This document shows, one piece after another, positions 1 to 8,744 of a DNA stretch of 64,000 nt (its first letter is position 1; each line of letters starts with the position of its first letter). Location of the stretch: contig NZ_JZEX01000108.1 of the NCBI RefSeq assembly GCF_000969415.1, positions 1 to 64,000 of the forward strand, given 5' to 3'. The notes under the pieces are model-generated. The model had not been told where the DNA came from, made no database searches, and saw nothing but the letters and a program-made list of their open reading frames with translations. Origin of the DNA: Devosia geojensis. Lineage in GTDB: Bacteria > Pseudomonadota > Alphaproteobacteria > Rhizobiales > Devosiaceae. The position numbers and the translations under genes are program-made.

Positions 1-34
1 CCCCAGCCCCTCCCCTCAAGGGGGAGGGGCAGCA
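1..34. repeat. GC-rich palindromic repeat (family B-like)
   Basis: A C-run and G-run pair (CCCCTCCCCT, then GGGGGAGGGG) forms a short hairpin just downstream of the stop codon of the minus-strand regulator at 54-746. It resembles the CT/GA-rich repeats at 10535-10621 and 30873-30961. It could also help end transcription of that gene, but no T-run is visible on the minus strand. The window edge cuts its context. Confidence 0.4.
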
Positions 35-53
35 TTGTGCCTGTGGCACGCGC

Positions 54-746
54 TCAGATATCCTCGAACCCGAACTCCGTCCGATAATAGTGCGCGACGT
101 TGATCGTCTCCGTGGCCTCGAAGTTCTCGCCGGTTTCGACGAGGCCGACGATCCGGTCCAGCCGGAAGTTGCGATAGGCGACGCGCGTCTCGCACCAGGC
201 GAGGATGGTCCAGTGGTCCCCCCAGCCGACGAGGGCCAGCGGCCAGATGACCCGTACCGACGGGTTGCCGTGCTCGTCGCGGTAGTCGATCCGAAGCTTG
301 AGATACTCCGCCGCCGCCCGGCGCACCCTCTGGTGCCGATCGCGCTCCTCGGCCCCGCTCTGCAGCACCGGGATGCGGTAGGGCAGGCGCTCGAGGTCGG
401 CTTTGACGCCATCGGGCAGCACTGCCTTCACCCGCTGTTCGGCGGTCGTTGCCGCAGTCGCCAAGTCCGGATCGGTGAAGGCCCGCACGAACTTGAGGCC
501 GATGGAGATCGCGATGGCTTCTTCGGGCGAGAACATCAGCGGCGGCAAATGGGTATGGGGAGCGAGCAGGTACCCCACCCCCGCATCGCCCGAGACGGGC
601 ACGCCCTGGGCCGCAAGCGCGCCGATATCACGGTAGACCGTGCGCTCGGAAACCCCGAGCGTCTCGGCAAGGTCGCGCGCGGTGACGGCCGTGCGCCGGC
701 CCTTGAGCAGGTTGACGAGGTGGAACAGCCGCTCCGCCTTGGACAT
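54..746 (-). CDS. YafY/DeoR-type transcriptional regulator with WYL domain
   Basis: A 230-residue predicted DNA-binding regulator. Residues about 5-55 form a DeoR-type winged helix-turn-helix with the recognition helix SERTVYRDI at 33-41. Residues about 135-205 match the WYL effector-binding domain that follows it in the YafY family. Length is typical for the family. It lies downstream of two small ABM-like genes on the same strand (61 bp gap), so it may be co-transcribed with them or have its own promoter. WYL regulators sense nucleic-acid-derived or small-molecule ligands; the ligand here is unknown. Confidence 0.85.
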   Translation of the reverse strand: MSKAERLFHLVNLLKGRRTAVTARDLAETLGVSERTVYRDIGALAAQGVPVSGDAGVGYLLAPHTHLPPLMFSPEEAIAISIGLKFVRAFTDPDLATAATTAEQRVKAVLPDGVKADLERLPYRIPVLQSGAEERDRHQRVRRAAAEYLKLRIDYRDEHGNPSVRVIWPLALVGWGDHWTILAWCETRVAYRNFRLDRIVGLVETGENFEATETINVAHYYRTEFGFEDI

Positions 747-807
747 GGGATTCGCTCCAGCTTCTGGGGCAGCTGGAATAGCACAAAAGTGGAACGAATC
801 TCACGCA

Positions 808-1149
808 TCAGGCGACGCGCAATATAAGACCGGCCGCCGCCCGCGACGGACCGGTATGGGTGAGCGAGAGCGAGGCCGGATCGACCGCGGCAAACCCCGG
901 CGCCTTGCGCACGGCACGCGCAAGCTTCTCGGCCGCTGCCCAGGCGCTCGCATGGCTCTGCCACAGCACCGCGTCCGCCACCGGCGAGGGGCCGGCGAAG
1001 CCGGGCTGCTCCGCAAGCCACGCGTCTATCGCGGCATCGAACGCGGCCGGATCGCCGTTCTGGCCTTCGCGCAACCGGAAGGTTACGCGATAGGCCACCG
1101 GAGCGGCGAGCGCCTGGCGGCTTGTATCGAGAGGGATGAGTGCGCTCAT
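808..1149 (-). CDS. small ABM-like (dimeric alpha/beta barrel) protein
   Basis: A 113-residue cytosolic protein with no signal peptide. The core around VTFRLREGQN, followed by a stretch rich in Trp and Ala, resembles the antibiotic-biosynthesis-monooxygenase/NIPSNAP-like ferredoxin fold and is clearly related to the neighbouring protein at 1153-1494: both share a FRLR(E/D)G motif and an AW..AEK helix. The gap to the upstream gene is 3 bp, so the two are one transcription unit, probably a tandem duplication. The function is not known. Assignment to the ABM fold is by eye. Confidence 0.6.
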   Translation of the reverse strand: MSALIPLDTSRQALAAPVAYRVTFRLREGQNGDPAAFDAAIDAWLAEQPGFAGPSPVADAVLWQSHASAWAAAEKLARAVRKAPGFAAVDPASLSLTHTGPSRAAAGLILRVA

Positions 1150-1152
1150 GGG

Positions 1153-1494
1153 TCAGGCCGCGTCGTTGGCCGGCGCGGGCAGCCGCTCGGCCGCGCGATG
1201 GACGATGGCGACGTCGGCATGGGACATGTCGATGCTCGCCGGATCGATGGCGCGCATCGCCGGCGTTTCGCCGATCTCGCGCATCATCTTCTCGGCCGCC
1301 TGCCAGGCGGTGGCGCGGTTCTCCCAGAGTACGGTATCGACCCACCAGTTTCCGGCCCTGCGGTAGGAAAGATGGCGGGAAACGAACCCCGGCTGGCGCG
1401 CCAGCCATTCGTTGACCACGATGTTTGCCGTCAGGAACCCGGCCTCATGGCCATCGCGTAACCGGAAGGTGACGATTTCGAGCGTTTGCGGCAT
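1153..1494 (-). CDS. small ABM-like (dimeric alpha/beta barrel) protein
   Basis: 113 residues. The start was set at 1494 because GAGGGAG lies 6 bases upstream; an in-frame ATG at 1521 would add nine residues but lacks such a site. The sequence has the FRLRDG strand, a conserved LARQPGF turn and an AWQAAEKM helix, as expected for a single-domain ABM-like fold that dimerises. Such proteins range from monooxygenases to heme-degrading or stress proteins, and no catalytic residue decides between these. It is divergent from the LysR regulator at 1620, which is therefore the likely controller of this gene and its neighbour. Confidence 0.6.
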   Translation of the reverse strand: MPQTLEIVTFRLRDGHEAGFLTANIVVNEWLARQPGFVSRHLSYRRAGNWWVDTVLWENRATAWQAAEKMMREIGETPAMRAIDPASIDMSHADVAIVHRAAERLPAPANDAA

Positions 1495-1530
1495 GGCGGG
1501 CTCCCTCTTTCTTGCGTCCATGAAAGGAGA

Positions 1531-1571
1531 TTGTCACGACGCACTGTCAGCGCTTGTCAGGAGGCTGACAA
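1531..1571. promoter_or_regulatory. candidate LysR operator region
   Basis: The divergent region between the ABM-like pair and the LysR gene holds a perfect inverted repeat TTGTCA-N6-TGACAA (1554-1571) and two further TGTCA half sites at 1532 and 1545. This fits the T-N11-A dyads and extra activation half sites of LysR-type regulators. Assignment to the neighbouring regulator is inferred from position. Confidence 0.55.
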
Positions 1572-1619
1572 TGCCGCGCGCCGCTTGATTTTGCGCAGCG
1601 CGCACCCGAGATTGCCGCC

Positions 1620-2600
1620 ATGAGCGACAAGCACGCGGCACCACCGTCGAACGGCCCGAAACGCGACCATTTCGACGGTCTCGTCGCCTTCGCGACGCTC
1701 GCCGAAACCCGCAATTTCCGCGCTGCCGCCAGGCGCCTCGGCATCTCGCCCTCGGCCTTGAGCCAGATCATCCGCCTGCTCGAAGCGCGCGTCGGCGCAC
1801 CGCTCCTTGCCCGCACCACCCGCCAGGTGGGGCTGACGCAGGCGGGCGAGGCGTTCCTTGCGGGCGTGCGCCCGGCCATCGCCAATGTGGAAACGGCGCT
1901 GACGCAGGTGACGACGCTCGGCAGCAACGTCACCGGCCTCCTGCGGCTCAACGTGCCGCGCGCCGCGTCCGGCATGCTCTTCACGCAGCTCCTGCAGGAG
2001 TTCCTGGGCGCCCATCCGGGGCTCGAGGTCGAGCTCTTCGCCAGCGACAGCTTCGACAACGTTCTCGCCGACGGGTTCGACGCGGGCGTCCGCCTCGGTG
2101 AGACGCTGGACCCTGACATGGTAGCTGTGCCGATCACCCCGCCTTTCGCCTTTGCCGTCTATGGCAGTCCCGGCTACCTGCAGCGCAACGGTCGCCCGCT
2201 GGACCCGGCCGACCTTGCCGGCCATCGCTGCATCCGCTTCCGCAGCTCCGACGGGCGCATCTACCGCTGGCAGTTCGTGCGCGACGGGAGGATGTTCGAG
2301 ATGGACGTGACCGGCGGCCTCATCGTCAACGACTCCGCCGCGAACCTCATGGCCGCCGAGGCGGGCGAGGGGCTGGCTTATGCGGCCTCGCCCCTCGCCC
2401 AAGTGCAGGTGGAGGAAGGTCGGCTGGAGCCGGTGCTGACCGCCTTCACGCCCGTCACGCCCGGCCTATTCCTCTATTATCCCGGCCGCACCCAGGCGCT
2501 GCCGCGCCTTACCGCGCTCGTCGAGTTCCTGCGCCAAAAGTTCCGTCAGAGGGCGGCGGTCATGCCGCCGTCGACGAAGACGGCCGAGCCGGTGAGGTAG
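1620..2600 (+). CDS. LysR-family transcriptional regulator
   Basis: 326 residues. The N-terminal winged helix-turn-helix (about residues 15-75) contains the typical FRAAARRLGISPSALSQ segment, followed by a LysR substrate-binding domain from about residue 100 to 305 with the family's VPRAASGMLF opening and a GLAYAASP segment near the end. It is transcribed away from the ABM-like pair and probably regulates that pair and itself through the TTGTCA dyad between them. Its 3' end overlaps the convergent dehydrogenase gene by 55 bp. The inducer is unknown. Confidence 0.88.
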   Translation: MSDKHAAPPSNGPKRDHFDGLVAFATLAETRNFRAAARRLGISPSALSQIIRLLEARVGAPLLARTTRQVGLTQAGEAFLAGVRPAIANVETALTQVTTLGSNVTGLLRLNVPRAASGMLFTQLLQEFLGAHPGLEVELFASDSFDNVLADGFDAGVRLGETLDPDMVAVPITPPFAFAVYGSPGYLQRNGRPLDPADLAGHRCIRFRSSDGRIYRWQFVRDGRMFEMDVTGGLIVNDSAANLMAAEAGEGLAYAASPLAQVQVEEGRLEPVLTAFTPVTPGLFLYYPGRTQALPRLTALVEFLRQKFRQRAAVMPPSTKTAEPVR

Positions 2601-3481
2601 CTCATCTCGTCGGCGCAGAGCGAGAGGGCCGCCTGCGCCATCTCGTCGGCGCTGGCGAGCCGGCGGAAGGCGTGGACGTTCTGGCGCGCCCACACGCCCA
2701 CTGCCGCGTTCCAGGCCGCATCCGGCGCCTCCATCATCCCCGCCTGCCGGCGGATCATTTCGGTGTCGGTGGCGCCGGGACAGATAGCGTTGACCCTTAT
2801 GTTGTCGGCCGCATATTCCAGCGCCGCCGTCTGCACCAGCCCGACCAGCGCGCGCTTGGTGGAGTTGTAGATGCCGAGGTTCGGCCGCGAACCGACGGCG
2901 TTGGCCGAGGAGGTGACGAGGATCACTCCGCCGCCATTGGCGCGCAGGTGCGGGATCTCGGCCTGCATGGCGAGCCAGACGCCGCGCACGTTCGTCGTCT
3001 GCACGTCGTCCCAGGTCTCGACGCTCGACTCGTGCAGCGGCGCGCTGATGCTGATGCCGGCGTTGTTGAAGGCGACATCGAGCTTCCCATAGCGCTCTAC
3101 CACCCCGTCGACGAAAGCGGTGACGGCCGCCGGATCGCGCACGTCCGCCTCGAAATAGGTGGCTTCGCCCCCGGCGCCGCGGATCGCCTCCTCGACCTGC
3201 CGGCCACGCTCGACGCGCCGGCCGCAGAAGCCGACGCGCGCGCCCTCGGCGGCGAAGGCAAAGGCAGCGGCCCGTCCGATGCCGGAGGTCGCGCCGGTGA
3301 TCAGCACCACCTTGTCGGTGAAGCGCGCCCGTTCGCCCGGCACCCGCACCACCTGCGCTCCCGGCGTGCCGCCGCTCGCCGCCAGCGCCCCGGCCGCCGC
3401 GCCGACGACCCCGGCCCCCACCACCGCGCCGCCGATGAACATCCGGCGGCTGAGGCCGCCTCCCGATTTCTCTTCGCTCAT
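2546..3481 (-). CDS. Tat-exported short-chain dehydrogenase/reductase
   Basis: 311 residues. The N terminus carries a twin-arginine-like signal (SRRMFIGGAV, 11-20, followed by an Ala/Gly-rich hydrophobic stretch to about 35), which is unusual for an SDR. The enzyme core is classical: cofactor motif TGATSGIG at 62-69, NNAG at 139-142, catalytic Ser near 191-192 and YNSTK at 205-209. Export or membrane anchoring is inferred from the signal only; the family is normally cytosolic and NAD(P)-dependent. The substrate is not predictable. The gene converges on and overlaps the LysR gene. Confidence 0.87.
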   Translation of the reverse strand: MSEEKSGGGLSRRMFIGGAVVGAGVVGAAAGALAASGGTPGAQVVRVPGERARFTDKVVLITGATSGIGRAAAFAFAAEGARVGFCGRRVERGRQVEEAIRGAGGEATYFEADVRDPAAVTAFVDGVVERYGKLDVAFNNAGISISAPLHESSVETWDDVQTTNVRGVWLAMQAEIPHLRANGGGVILVTSSANAVGSRPNLGIYNSTKRALVGLVQTAALEYAADNIRVNAICPGATDTEMIRRQAGMMEAPDAAWNAAVGVWARQNVHAFRRLASADEMAQAALSLCADEMSYLTGSAVFVDGGMTAAL

Positions 3482-3600
3482 TTGGTCACCCCATGTCTAA
3501 TGGGGCTTATGTGGCGCGGTGCAAGCGAGCGCATAAGAGCGCAAAATCGGCACGCGGCGTGAAGCGCGGCTTCGCAATCGTGCCGGTCCTGCCCCTCCGT

Positions 3601-3810
3601 TGTCACCCCGGCGGAAGCCGGGTCCAGTAAACGATGCCGGTGTGTTCGGGCAAAAAGTTTACCCAACCACCCGGTCATCCCCGCGAAAGCGGGGACCTCC
3701 GTTTGGGGTCTGCGCAATGCAACAGAGGTTCCCGCTTTCGCGGGAATGACCCGGTGGATAGTGATGTGCGCGCAACGTGAGCCAGCGTGTACTGGATTCC
3801 GGGATGACAG
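3601..3810. repeat. composite palindromic repeat, family A (outer and inner modules)
   Basis: The outer arms are a degenerate TGTCACCCCGGC...CCAGTAA (3601-3630) and TACTGG...GGGATGACAG (about 3790-3810). Between them lies the inner module: GTCATCCCCGCGAAAGCGGG at 3674 and its complement ending at 3750. This two-module layout is the same as at 29090-29304. It fills most of the 3482-3986 gap; the remainder shows no gene. Confidence 0.8.
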
Positions 3811-3986
3811 TTGGGAGGCGCCGGCCCCCTTTGACTTGCACGCCGTCCCTTCCGGGTGCAAAATCACACCTGGAGCGAAAAAGGGACGTCGCAGAAGCGT
3901 CCTGGAATCCGGTGCTACGGCGCCCGGTCCCCCGAACTCGATGAAGCTGCCGCATGTCGCGGCGGCCGCGAGAAAGGGTGACCAGA

Positions 3987-4844
3987 ATGTCCTCGCAAGC
4001 CAATTCCCGTTTCGTTGTGATCCACGAAGACGACGTCGGCGTCAGCCACGGCGCCAACACCGCTTTCCTCGAGCTCACGCGCCTGGGGCTCTGCACCGCC
4101 GGCTCGGTGATGGTGCCGTGCGCGTGGTTTCCGGAAATCGCCGCCATAGCCCGCGACAACCCAGAGCTCGACCTTGGCGTGCACCTGACCCTCAACTCGG
4201 ACATGAAGCCCTATCGCTGGCGCCCGCTGACCGGGGTGTCGGCGGAAGGCCTCACCGATCCGGACGGCTACTTCTGGGCCGAGGTGCCTGACGTGCGCCG
4301 CCACGCCGATCCGGCGGCGGTCGAGCGGGAGTTGCGCGCCCAGGTTGAAACCGCATTGGCCGCGGGCATCGACGTGACCCACCTCGATTGCCACATGGGC
4401 ACGGCGATGATGCCCGAGTTCGTTGCCATCTACGAGCGGCTCGGCGCCGACTACCGCGTGCCGATCCTGCTGATGAAGGACTACATGACGTTCTCCGTCA
4501 TGGACTATGTCGGGCCGGTGGCGACCGCCGAATTCGAGGCAGCCTCCGCGAGGGCGCGGCAGCGCGGGAACCCCATCGTCGACCTGCAGCTCGAGACGCC
4601 CTGGGAGTGGCCGCAGGGCATCGAGGCGGCCTATCGCGACCTGTTCTCGCGCGTGCCCGAAGGTCTCTCGTGGCTGGCCCTGCATTTCAATGCGCCCGGC
4701 GAGATCGAGCTCATGGCGAGCGACGCGGCGTTCCGGACCGGCGAATACGCGTTCTTCCGCAGCGGCCGTGCGCGCGAGCTGATGGCCGAATTCGGCATCG
4801 AACCGGTCGGCGTGCGCGAATGGCGGGACCGGATGCAGGGGTAG
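3987..4844 (+). CDS. ChbG/HpnK (YdjC-like) carbohydrate deacetylase
   Basis: 285 residues, cytosolic. The start at 3987 is preferred over an upstream in-frame ATG at 3954 because AAGGGTG precedes it and the protein then begins just before the first beta strand. Family features seen: VIHEDDVG near residues 11-18 (metal-binding Asp), GVHLTLN near 63-69 and THLDCHMGT near 135, which supply the metal-binding Asp/His residues. YdjC-fold enzymes remove N-acetyl groups from chito-oligosaccharides or other acetylated sugars; the substrate here is not known. It stands alone between repeats and the convergent purine operon. Confidence 0.85.
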   Translation: MSSQANSRFVVIHEDDVGVSHGANTAFLELTRLGLCTAGSVMVPCAWFPEIAAIARDNPELDLGVHLTLNSDMKPYRWRPLTGVSAEGLTDPDGYFWAEVPDVRRHADPAAVERELRAQVETALAAGIDVTHLDCHMGTAMMPEFVAIYERLGADYRVPILLMKDYMTFSVMDYVGPVATAEFEAASARARQRGNPIVDLQLETPWEWPQGIEAAYRDLFSRVPEGLSWLALHFNAPGEIELMASDAAFRTGEYAFFRSGRARELMAEFGIEPVGVREWRDRMQG

Positions 4845-4852
4845 CCATCCGG

Positions 4853-6715
4853 TTACCAGACAATCGGGTGGGTCTCGCCCGTCTGTACGTTGACGAAACC
4901 CTCCGGCGCAAGCTTCGACGGTGCGACCAGCACCCAGCGCCAGGGCGCGCAGGTGAGCGTCGCGAAGATTAGGAATTCGGGGAATCCCGGCTTCCACCGG
5001 TTCATGGCAGCCGGCGCATAGATCCAGTCGACTTCCCCGGCGCGCGTAAGGAACGCCTGCATGTCGGCGTCGAGCGCTTCGGCGGGTCGCGCGGTCATCA
5101 GCCCCGCAACCTCCAGCCGCACCGAGCCGACGACCTCGCCCCGGTGCACCAGCGCCCAGCCGCCGTCGCTCTCCTGCACCCTGTTGACGGCTTTCGCCAT
5201 CGCCGCGTCGGACGAGCCGATGCACCAGACATTGTGGCTGTCATGGGCGACGGAGCAGGCGAGCGCGGTGTCGGGATCGCGCGGGCCGCAGCCGGTCCAG
5301 AACATGGAGGCGACGGCGCCGTCGCCGCGATAGCGGTCGATCATCGACCATTTGGTGATGAGCCTTTCCGGCGCGCGCTGCACTTTGCCCTCGACCACCG
5401 GCAGCTCCTCGACGAGGAAGTCCTCGTTCCAGTGGAACGGGCGCAGCACCGCCGCCTGCATGGTCTTACGCCCCGGCGCGGCGGGAATGGCGAAATCGGC
5501 GGCGGCGAGGGTGCGGCCGATGTTCATGGTCTTGGTCGCCCAGTCCGGCCAGTCGATGCGGGGCAGGCGGCCGAGATAGGTCTTGCCCCGCGACGCGAGC
5601 CGGCCGTCGGCGTAGACATGGGCGATGGCGACGGAGGGCACGTCCTCCAGCAGCACGATGTCGGCGTAGCGGCCCGGAGCGATGGAGCCGACCCACTGGT
5701 CGATGCGCATGTGCCGGGCCGGATTGATCGTCACGCACTGGATGGCGATCTCGGGCGGGAGGCCGTAGCCGATCGCGTGGCGCACATTGTGGTCGGTCGC
5801 GCCGTCGCGCAGCGTATCGCTCGCCGAGCGGTCGTCGGTGGTGAAGGCGACGTTCGACCAGTCCTTGAGACCCCGTTCGATGAGGCCGGGAATGATCGCG
5901 TCGTAGGAGAACGGCCGCAGCTCCGTGAAGATGCCGCGCATCAGCCTGTCCCAGGCTTCGTCGAGCGCCCACACCTCATGGTCGGAGGAAAGTCCGGCGG
6001 CGATGAAGGCGCTGATCTCGTGCGGATCGGTGAGGCCCGAGCCGTGCCCCTCCACGATGCCGCGCTTCTCGAAGGTCGCCCCGATCATCCCCCACATACG
6101 CTGGTAGCCCGGATTGCCCGGGTCCCAGACCGACGGCCAGTCCATCACCTCGTCGAGGCTGACGACCGAAAGGTCCTTGTCGAGGAAGGCCTTCTGCTCT
6201 TCGTACCCGTACCAGCCGCCGCTCTCTTCCCAGGCGCTGGGCGGCACCGCCGAGCCCGGCTGGATGAAGACTTTCAGCGGCGAGCCGGCCAGCCGCGCCT
6301 TCTGCCAGAACTCGGTGTTCTTGGGGCCATTGACGTTGGCGAACTCGTGGCTCGCCTCGCACGTCCACGTATTGCCGCGCGGGATGACGAGCGCCGCCTC
6401 GTATTCGGGGGTGATGTGGGTGGACTCGATGTGCTTGTGCACCTCGCCGAAGCCGGGCACGGCAGAGAGGTTCGGGTACTTCACCCGCTCCGCCACCTCG
6501 CCGCGATAGGAGCCGATGGGCCCCACATAGGCGATGCGGCGGCCGGAAACGACGATCTCCTGATCATCGAGCCAGTGGTTGGCATGAGCGACGAACAGGC
6601 GCCCGACCTCGATGGCGAGGTCCGCCGGTTTCCTGGCGAGAGCCACCAGCGTCAGGTGCTGGCGGATCGCCACTTCATCGGCGGCATTGAGGATCAGGTC
6701 GACGGGCAGGCTCAT
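4853..6715 (-). CDS. adenine-deaminase-like amidohydrolase (copy 1)
   Basis: 620 residues, typical of AdeC-like amidohydrolases with the adenine deaminase C-terminal domain. The metal site motif reads GFGEVHKHIES rather than the usual D-x-H-x-H. Further conserved stretches are FTTDDRSASDTL and ITINPARHMR-type segments before the C-terminal domain. The start ATG overlaps the stop of the permease gene (ATGA at 6712-6715), so it is translated as the last gene of the purine importer string. The expected reaction is hydrolytic deamination of adenine to hypoxanthine or of a related 6-aminopurine. A paralogue lies at 16888-18771 and is identical over well more than half its length by eye. Confidence 0.85.
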   Translation of the reverse strand: MSLPVDLILNAADEVAIRQHLTLVALARKPADLAIEVGRLFVAHANHWLDDQEIVVSGRRIAYVGPIGSYRGEVAERVKYPNLSAVPGFGEVHKHIESTHITPEYEAALVIPRGNTWTCEASHEFANVNGPKNTEFWQKARLAGSPLKVFIQPGSAVPPSAWEESGGWYGYEEQKAFLDKDLSVVSLDEVMDWPSVWDPGNPGYQRMWGMIGATFEKRGIVEGHGSGLTDPHEISAFIAAGLSSDHEVWALDEAWDRLMRGIFTELRPFSYDAIIPGLIERGLKDWSNVAFTTDDRSASDTLRDGATDHNVRHAIGYGLPPEIAIQCVTINPARHMRIDQWVGSIAPGRYADIVLLEDVPSVAIAHVYADGRLASRGKTYLGRLPRIDWPDWATKTMNIGRTLAAADFAIPAAPGRKTMQAAVLRPFHWNEDFLVEELPVVEGKVQRAPERLITKWSMIDRYRGDGAVASMFWTGCGPRDPDTALACSVAHDSHNVWCIGSSDAAMAKAVNRVQESDGGWALVHRGEVVGSVRLEVAGLMTARPAEALDADMQAFLTRAGEVDWIYAPAAMNRWKPGFPEFLIFATLTCAPWRWVLVAPSKLAPEGFVNVQTGETHPIVW

Positions 6716-7662
6716 ATCTTGCTCAGCGTCTTCAGTTGCCGCGCCCGCTGGCTGCGGTAGGAGAAGAGGATGAGCGCCAGGATCGTCACTGCGAAGGGGA
6801 TGGTCTGGATGAGCTCGCCCGGTATCCAGTTGAAGAGGTTGGGCATGACGATGGAAAGCGCCTCGAAGACGCCGAAGAGCAGGGCCGCCAGCATCGCGCC
6901 GACCGGATGGCGGGCGCCCAGTAGCACTGCGCCGAGCGCGATGAAGCCGCGGCCCGCCGTCATGTCGCGGGTGAAGCCGATATAGTTGAACATGGCGAGT
7001 TGCGCCCCGCCGATGCCCGCCAGCGCTCCCGAAGCAACGAGGCTCCAGGCGCGCACCTTGTTGACTGGAATGCCCGCCGCCTCGGGCGCGGCCGGATATT
7101 CGCCGACGCCCCGGAGCCACAGGCCATGCGGCGTGCGGTAGAGGAAGTACCAGACCGCAAAGACGGTGAGCGCCGCCAGCCACGAGAGGATAGAGTGCCC
7201 CGAAAGCAGTCGGTCGAGTGTCGGGCCGACAACGGGGATCGCCTCGAGGAAGGGAAGATCGACCGCCGGCACCGCCTTGGAGGTCAGGTTGATCGAGGTG
7301 CCCTTGTCGCCGCCCGTCGCCTGCGACAGCGCGAACACCGTGCCGCCGGCGGCAAGGATGTTGACGGCGAAGCCGACGAGAATGATGTCGGCCTTCATCT
7401 TCAAATGGAAGAACGCCATCAGCGCCCCGAGCAGCGCCCCTGCGAGCACGCCTGAGAGCACCGCCACGTACCAGGGCGCGTAGACCGAGACGATGACGGC
7501 GGTGAGCGCCGCAATCAGCATCATGCCCTCGAGCGCGACGTTGAGCGCCCCGGAAAGGTCCGAGATGAGGCCGCCGAGGGTCGCGAAGATCAACGGCGTC
7601 GCGGTGCGGATGACCGTAACGAAGAAGGTGGCCGAAAAGACCGTCATCAGCAGTTCGATCAT
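6712..7662 (-). CDS. BMP-type ABC importer permease 2 (nucleoside)
   Basis: 316 residues, about eight to nine hydrophobic segments, BPD_transp_2 family. The start at 7662 overlaps the stop of the upstream permease (ATGA). The segments SGALNVALEGMMLIAA and GALLGALMAFFHLKMKADI match the NupQ/YufQ-type permease that pairs with NupP in purine nucleoside importers. It works as a heterodimer with the product of 7659-8744 in the inner membrane, powered by the two-domain ATPase at 8741-10285. Substrate assignment follows from the neighbouring nucleoside hydrolase and deaminases. Confidence 0.88.
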   Translation of the reverse strand: MIELLMTVFSATFFVTVIRTATPLIFATLGGLISDLSGALNVALEGMMLIAALTAVIVSVYAPWYVAVLSGVLAGALLGALMAFFHLKMKADIILVGFAVNILAAGGTVFALSQATGGDKGTSINLTSKAVPAVDLPFLEAIPVVGPTLDRLLSGHSILSWLAALTVFAVWYFLYRTPHGLWLRGVGEYPAAPEAAGIPVNKVRAWSLVASGALAGIGGAQLAMFNYIGFTRDMTAGRGFIALGAVLLGARHPVGAMLAALLFGVFEALSIVMPNLFNWIPGELIQTIPFAVTILALILFSYRSQRARQLKTLSKI

Positions 7663-8744
7663 TTCTGCGCAACTCCCGCGGTGGCGCCGGCCGGCGCTTC
7701 GTCCCGCCGCAGCAACCGGGCGAGCGCCTTGCGGCCCGGCACGGTGAAGGAGGAGGCTACGAGGAGGATGATGACCGCCTGCACCACCGAGATCATTTCG
7801 GTCGGCACGTCGGTGCGAATGCCCATCAGTTGCGCCCCCTGCCGCAGATAGCCGTAGAACAGCGCGACGAACGGCACGGCGAGCGGCCGGCTGCGCGCGA
7901 CGATGGCGATGAGGATGCCCTCGAAGGCGAGGTTTCCGTCGAAATCGATGGAAAGCTTGCCGAACGCGCGCCCCTGCACGAAGACGGCGCCGAGGAGCCC
8001 GCCGATCGCGCCCGAGACCGTCATGGCGCTGACCATGATGGCGCTGGCGCGGATGCCCGAATATTCGGCGAATTTCGGGTTGTGCCCGACGAGCCGCAGC
8101 TTCAGCCCCCAGCTCGTCCGGTAGAGCACGAACCAGACGATGACGACGCAAACGAGCGCGATGACGATGCCGAGGTCGAAGCGCGTGCCGGGGATGATCG
8201 CCGGGAACACCGCCGTCGGAGGAAACGGCTCCGTCATCAGCTGACCGGTGCCCGGCGGGGCGAGGTGCGCGCGCACCAGGTAGTTGACCACGCGGATGGC
8301 GATGTAGTTGAGCATCAGCGACGAGACGATCTCGCTCGCCCCGAACCGCGCCTTCGCATAGCCGGGGATGAACCCGTAGGCCGCGCCCGCCGCCATCGCG
8401 GCCAGCATCGAGAGCGGAATGGCGATGGGTGTCGCCCCGATCGGCGACATGGCAACGAGCGCGGCAAAGAGCCCGCCGACATAGACCTGCCCCTGCACGC
8501 CCATCGAGAACTGGCGCGCCTGGAAGATGAGGCTGAAGGCAAGGCCAGTCAACGTCAGCTTGGCGATGTCGTCGACCCAGAGGCCAAGCGTGCGGTTGGA
8601 GGAGAGCGGAGCGGTCAAGAGCGTCGTGAAGGCGGCGCCCGGGTCCTGCGACGTCGCCAGCACCACGACGTAGGCGACGATGAGCGCGATGACGAGCGCG
8701 GCGGCGGCGCGGCCGGCTTCCCGGCCGAAAGATGCGAGGTTCAT
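7659..8744 (-). CDS. BMP-type ABC importer permease 1 (nucleoside)
   Basis: 361 residues, integral membrane protein of the BPD_transp_2 family with about nine hydrophobic segments. The long first periplasmic region and the FSMGVQGQVYVGGLFAALVA segment are typical of the larger (NupP/YufP-like) permease of BMP systems. It overlaps the ATPase gene upstream by 4 bp and the second permease downstream by 4 bp, so the three are translationally coupled. The C-terminal tail after the last helix is short and charged (LLRRDEAP). Confidence 0.88.
   Translation of the reverse strand: MNLASFGREAGRAAAALVIALIVAYVVVLATSQDPGAAFTTLLTAPLSSNRTLGLWVDDIAKLTLTGLAFSLIFQARQFSMGVQGQVYVGGLFAALVAMSPIGATPIAIPLSMLAAMAAGAAYGFIPGYAKARFGASEIVSSLMLNYIAIRVVNYLVRAHLAPPGTGQLMTEPFPPTAVFPAIIPGTRFDLGIVIALVCVVIVWFVLYRTSWGLKLRLVGHNPKFAEYSGIRASAIMVSAMTVSGAIGGLLGAVFVQGRAFGKLSIDFDGNLAFEGILIAIVARSRPLAVPFVALFYGYLRQGAQLMGIRTDVPTEMISVVQAVIILLVASSFTVPGRKALARLLRRDEAPAGATAGVAQK

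Noticed and set aside
3601-3810. CRISPR-like repeats
   Set aside because: The repeated units are inverted, vary in spacing and occur singly in different gaps, with no regular repeat-spacer array and no cas genes.
4853-7672. A possible fusion of permease and adenine deaminase, since one frame stays open for 939 codons
   Set aside because: The upstream part is the wrong frame of the permease gene. The deaminase has its own ATG at 6715 that overlaps the permease stop codon.
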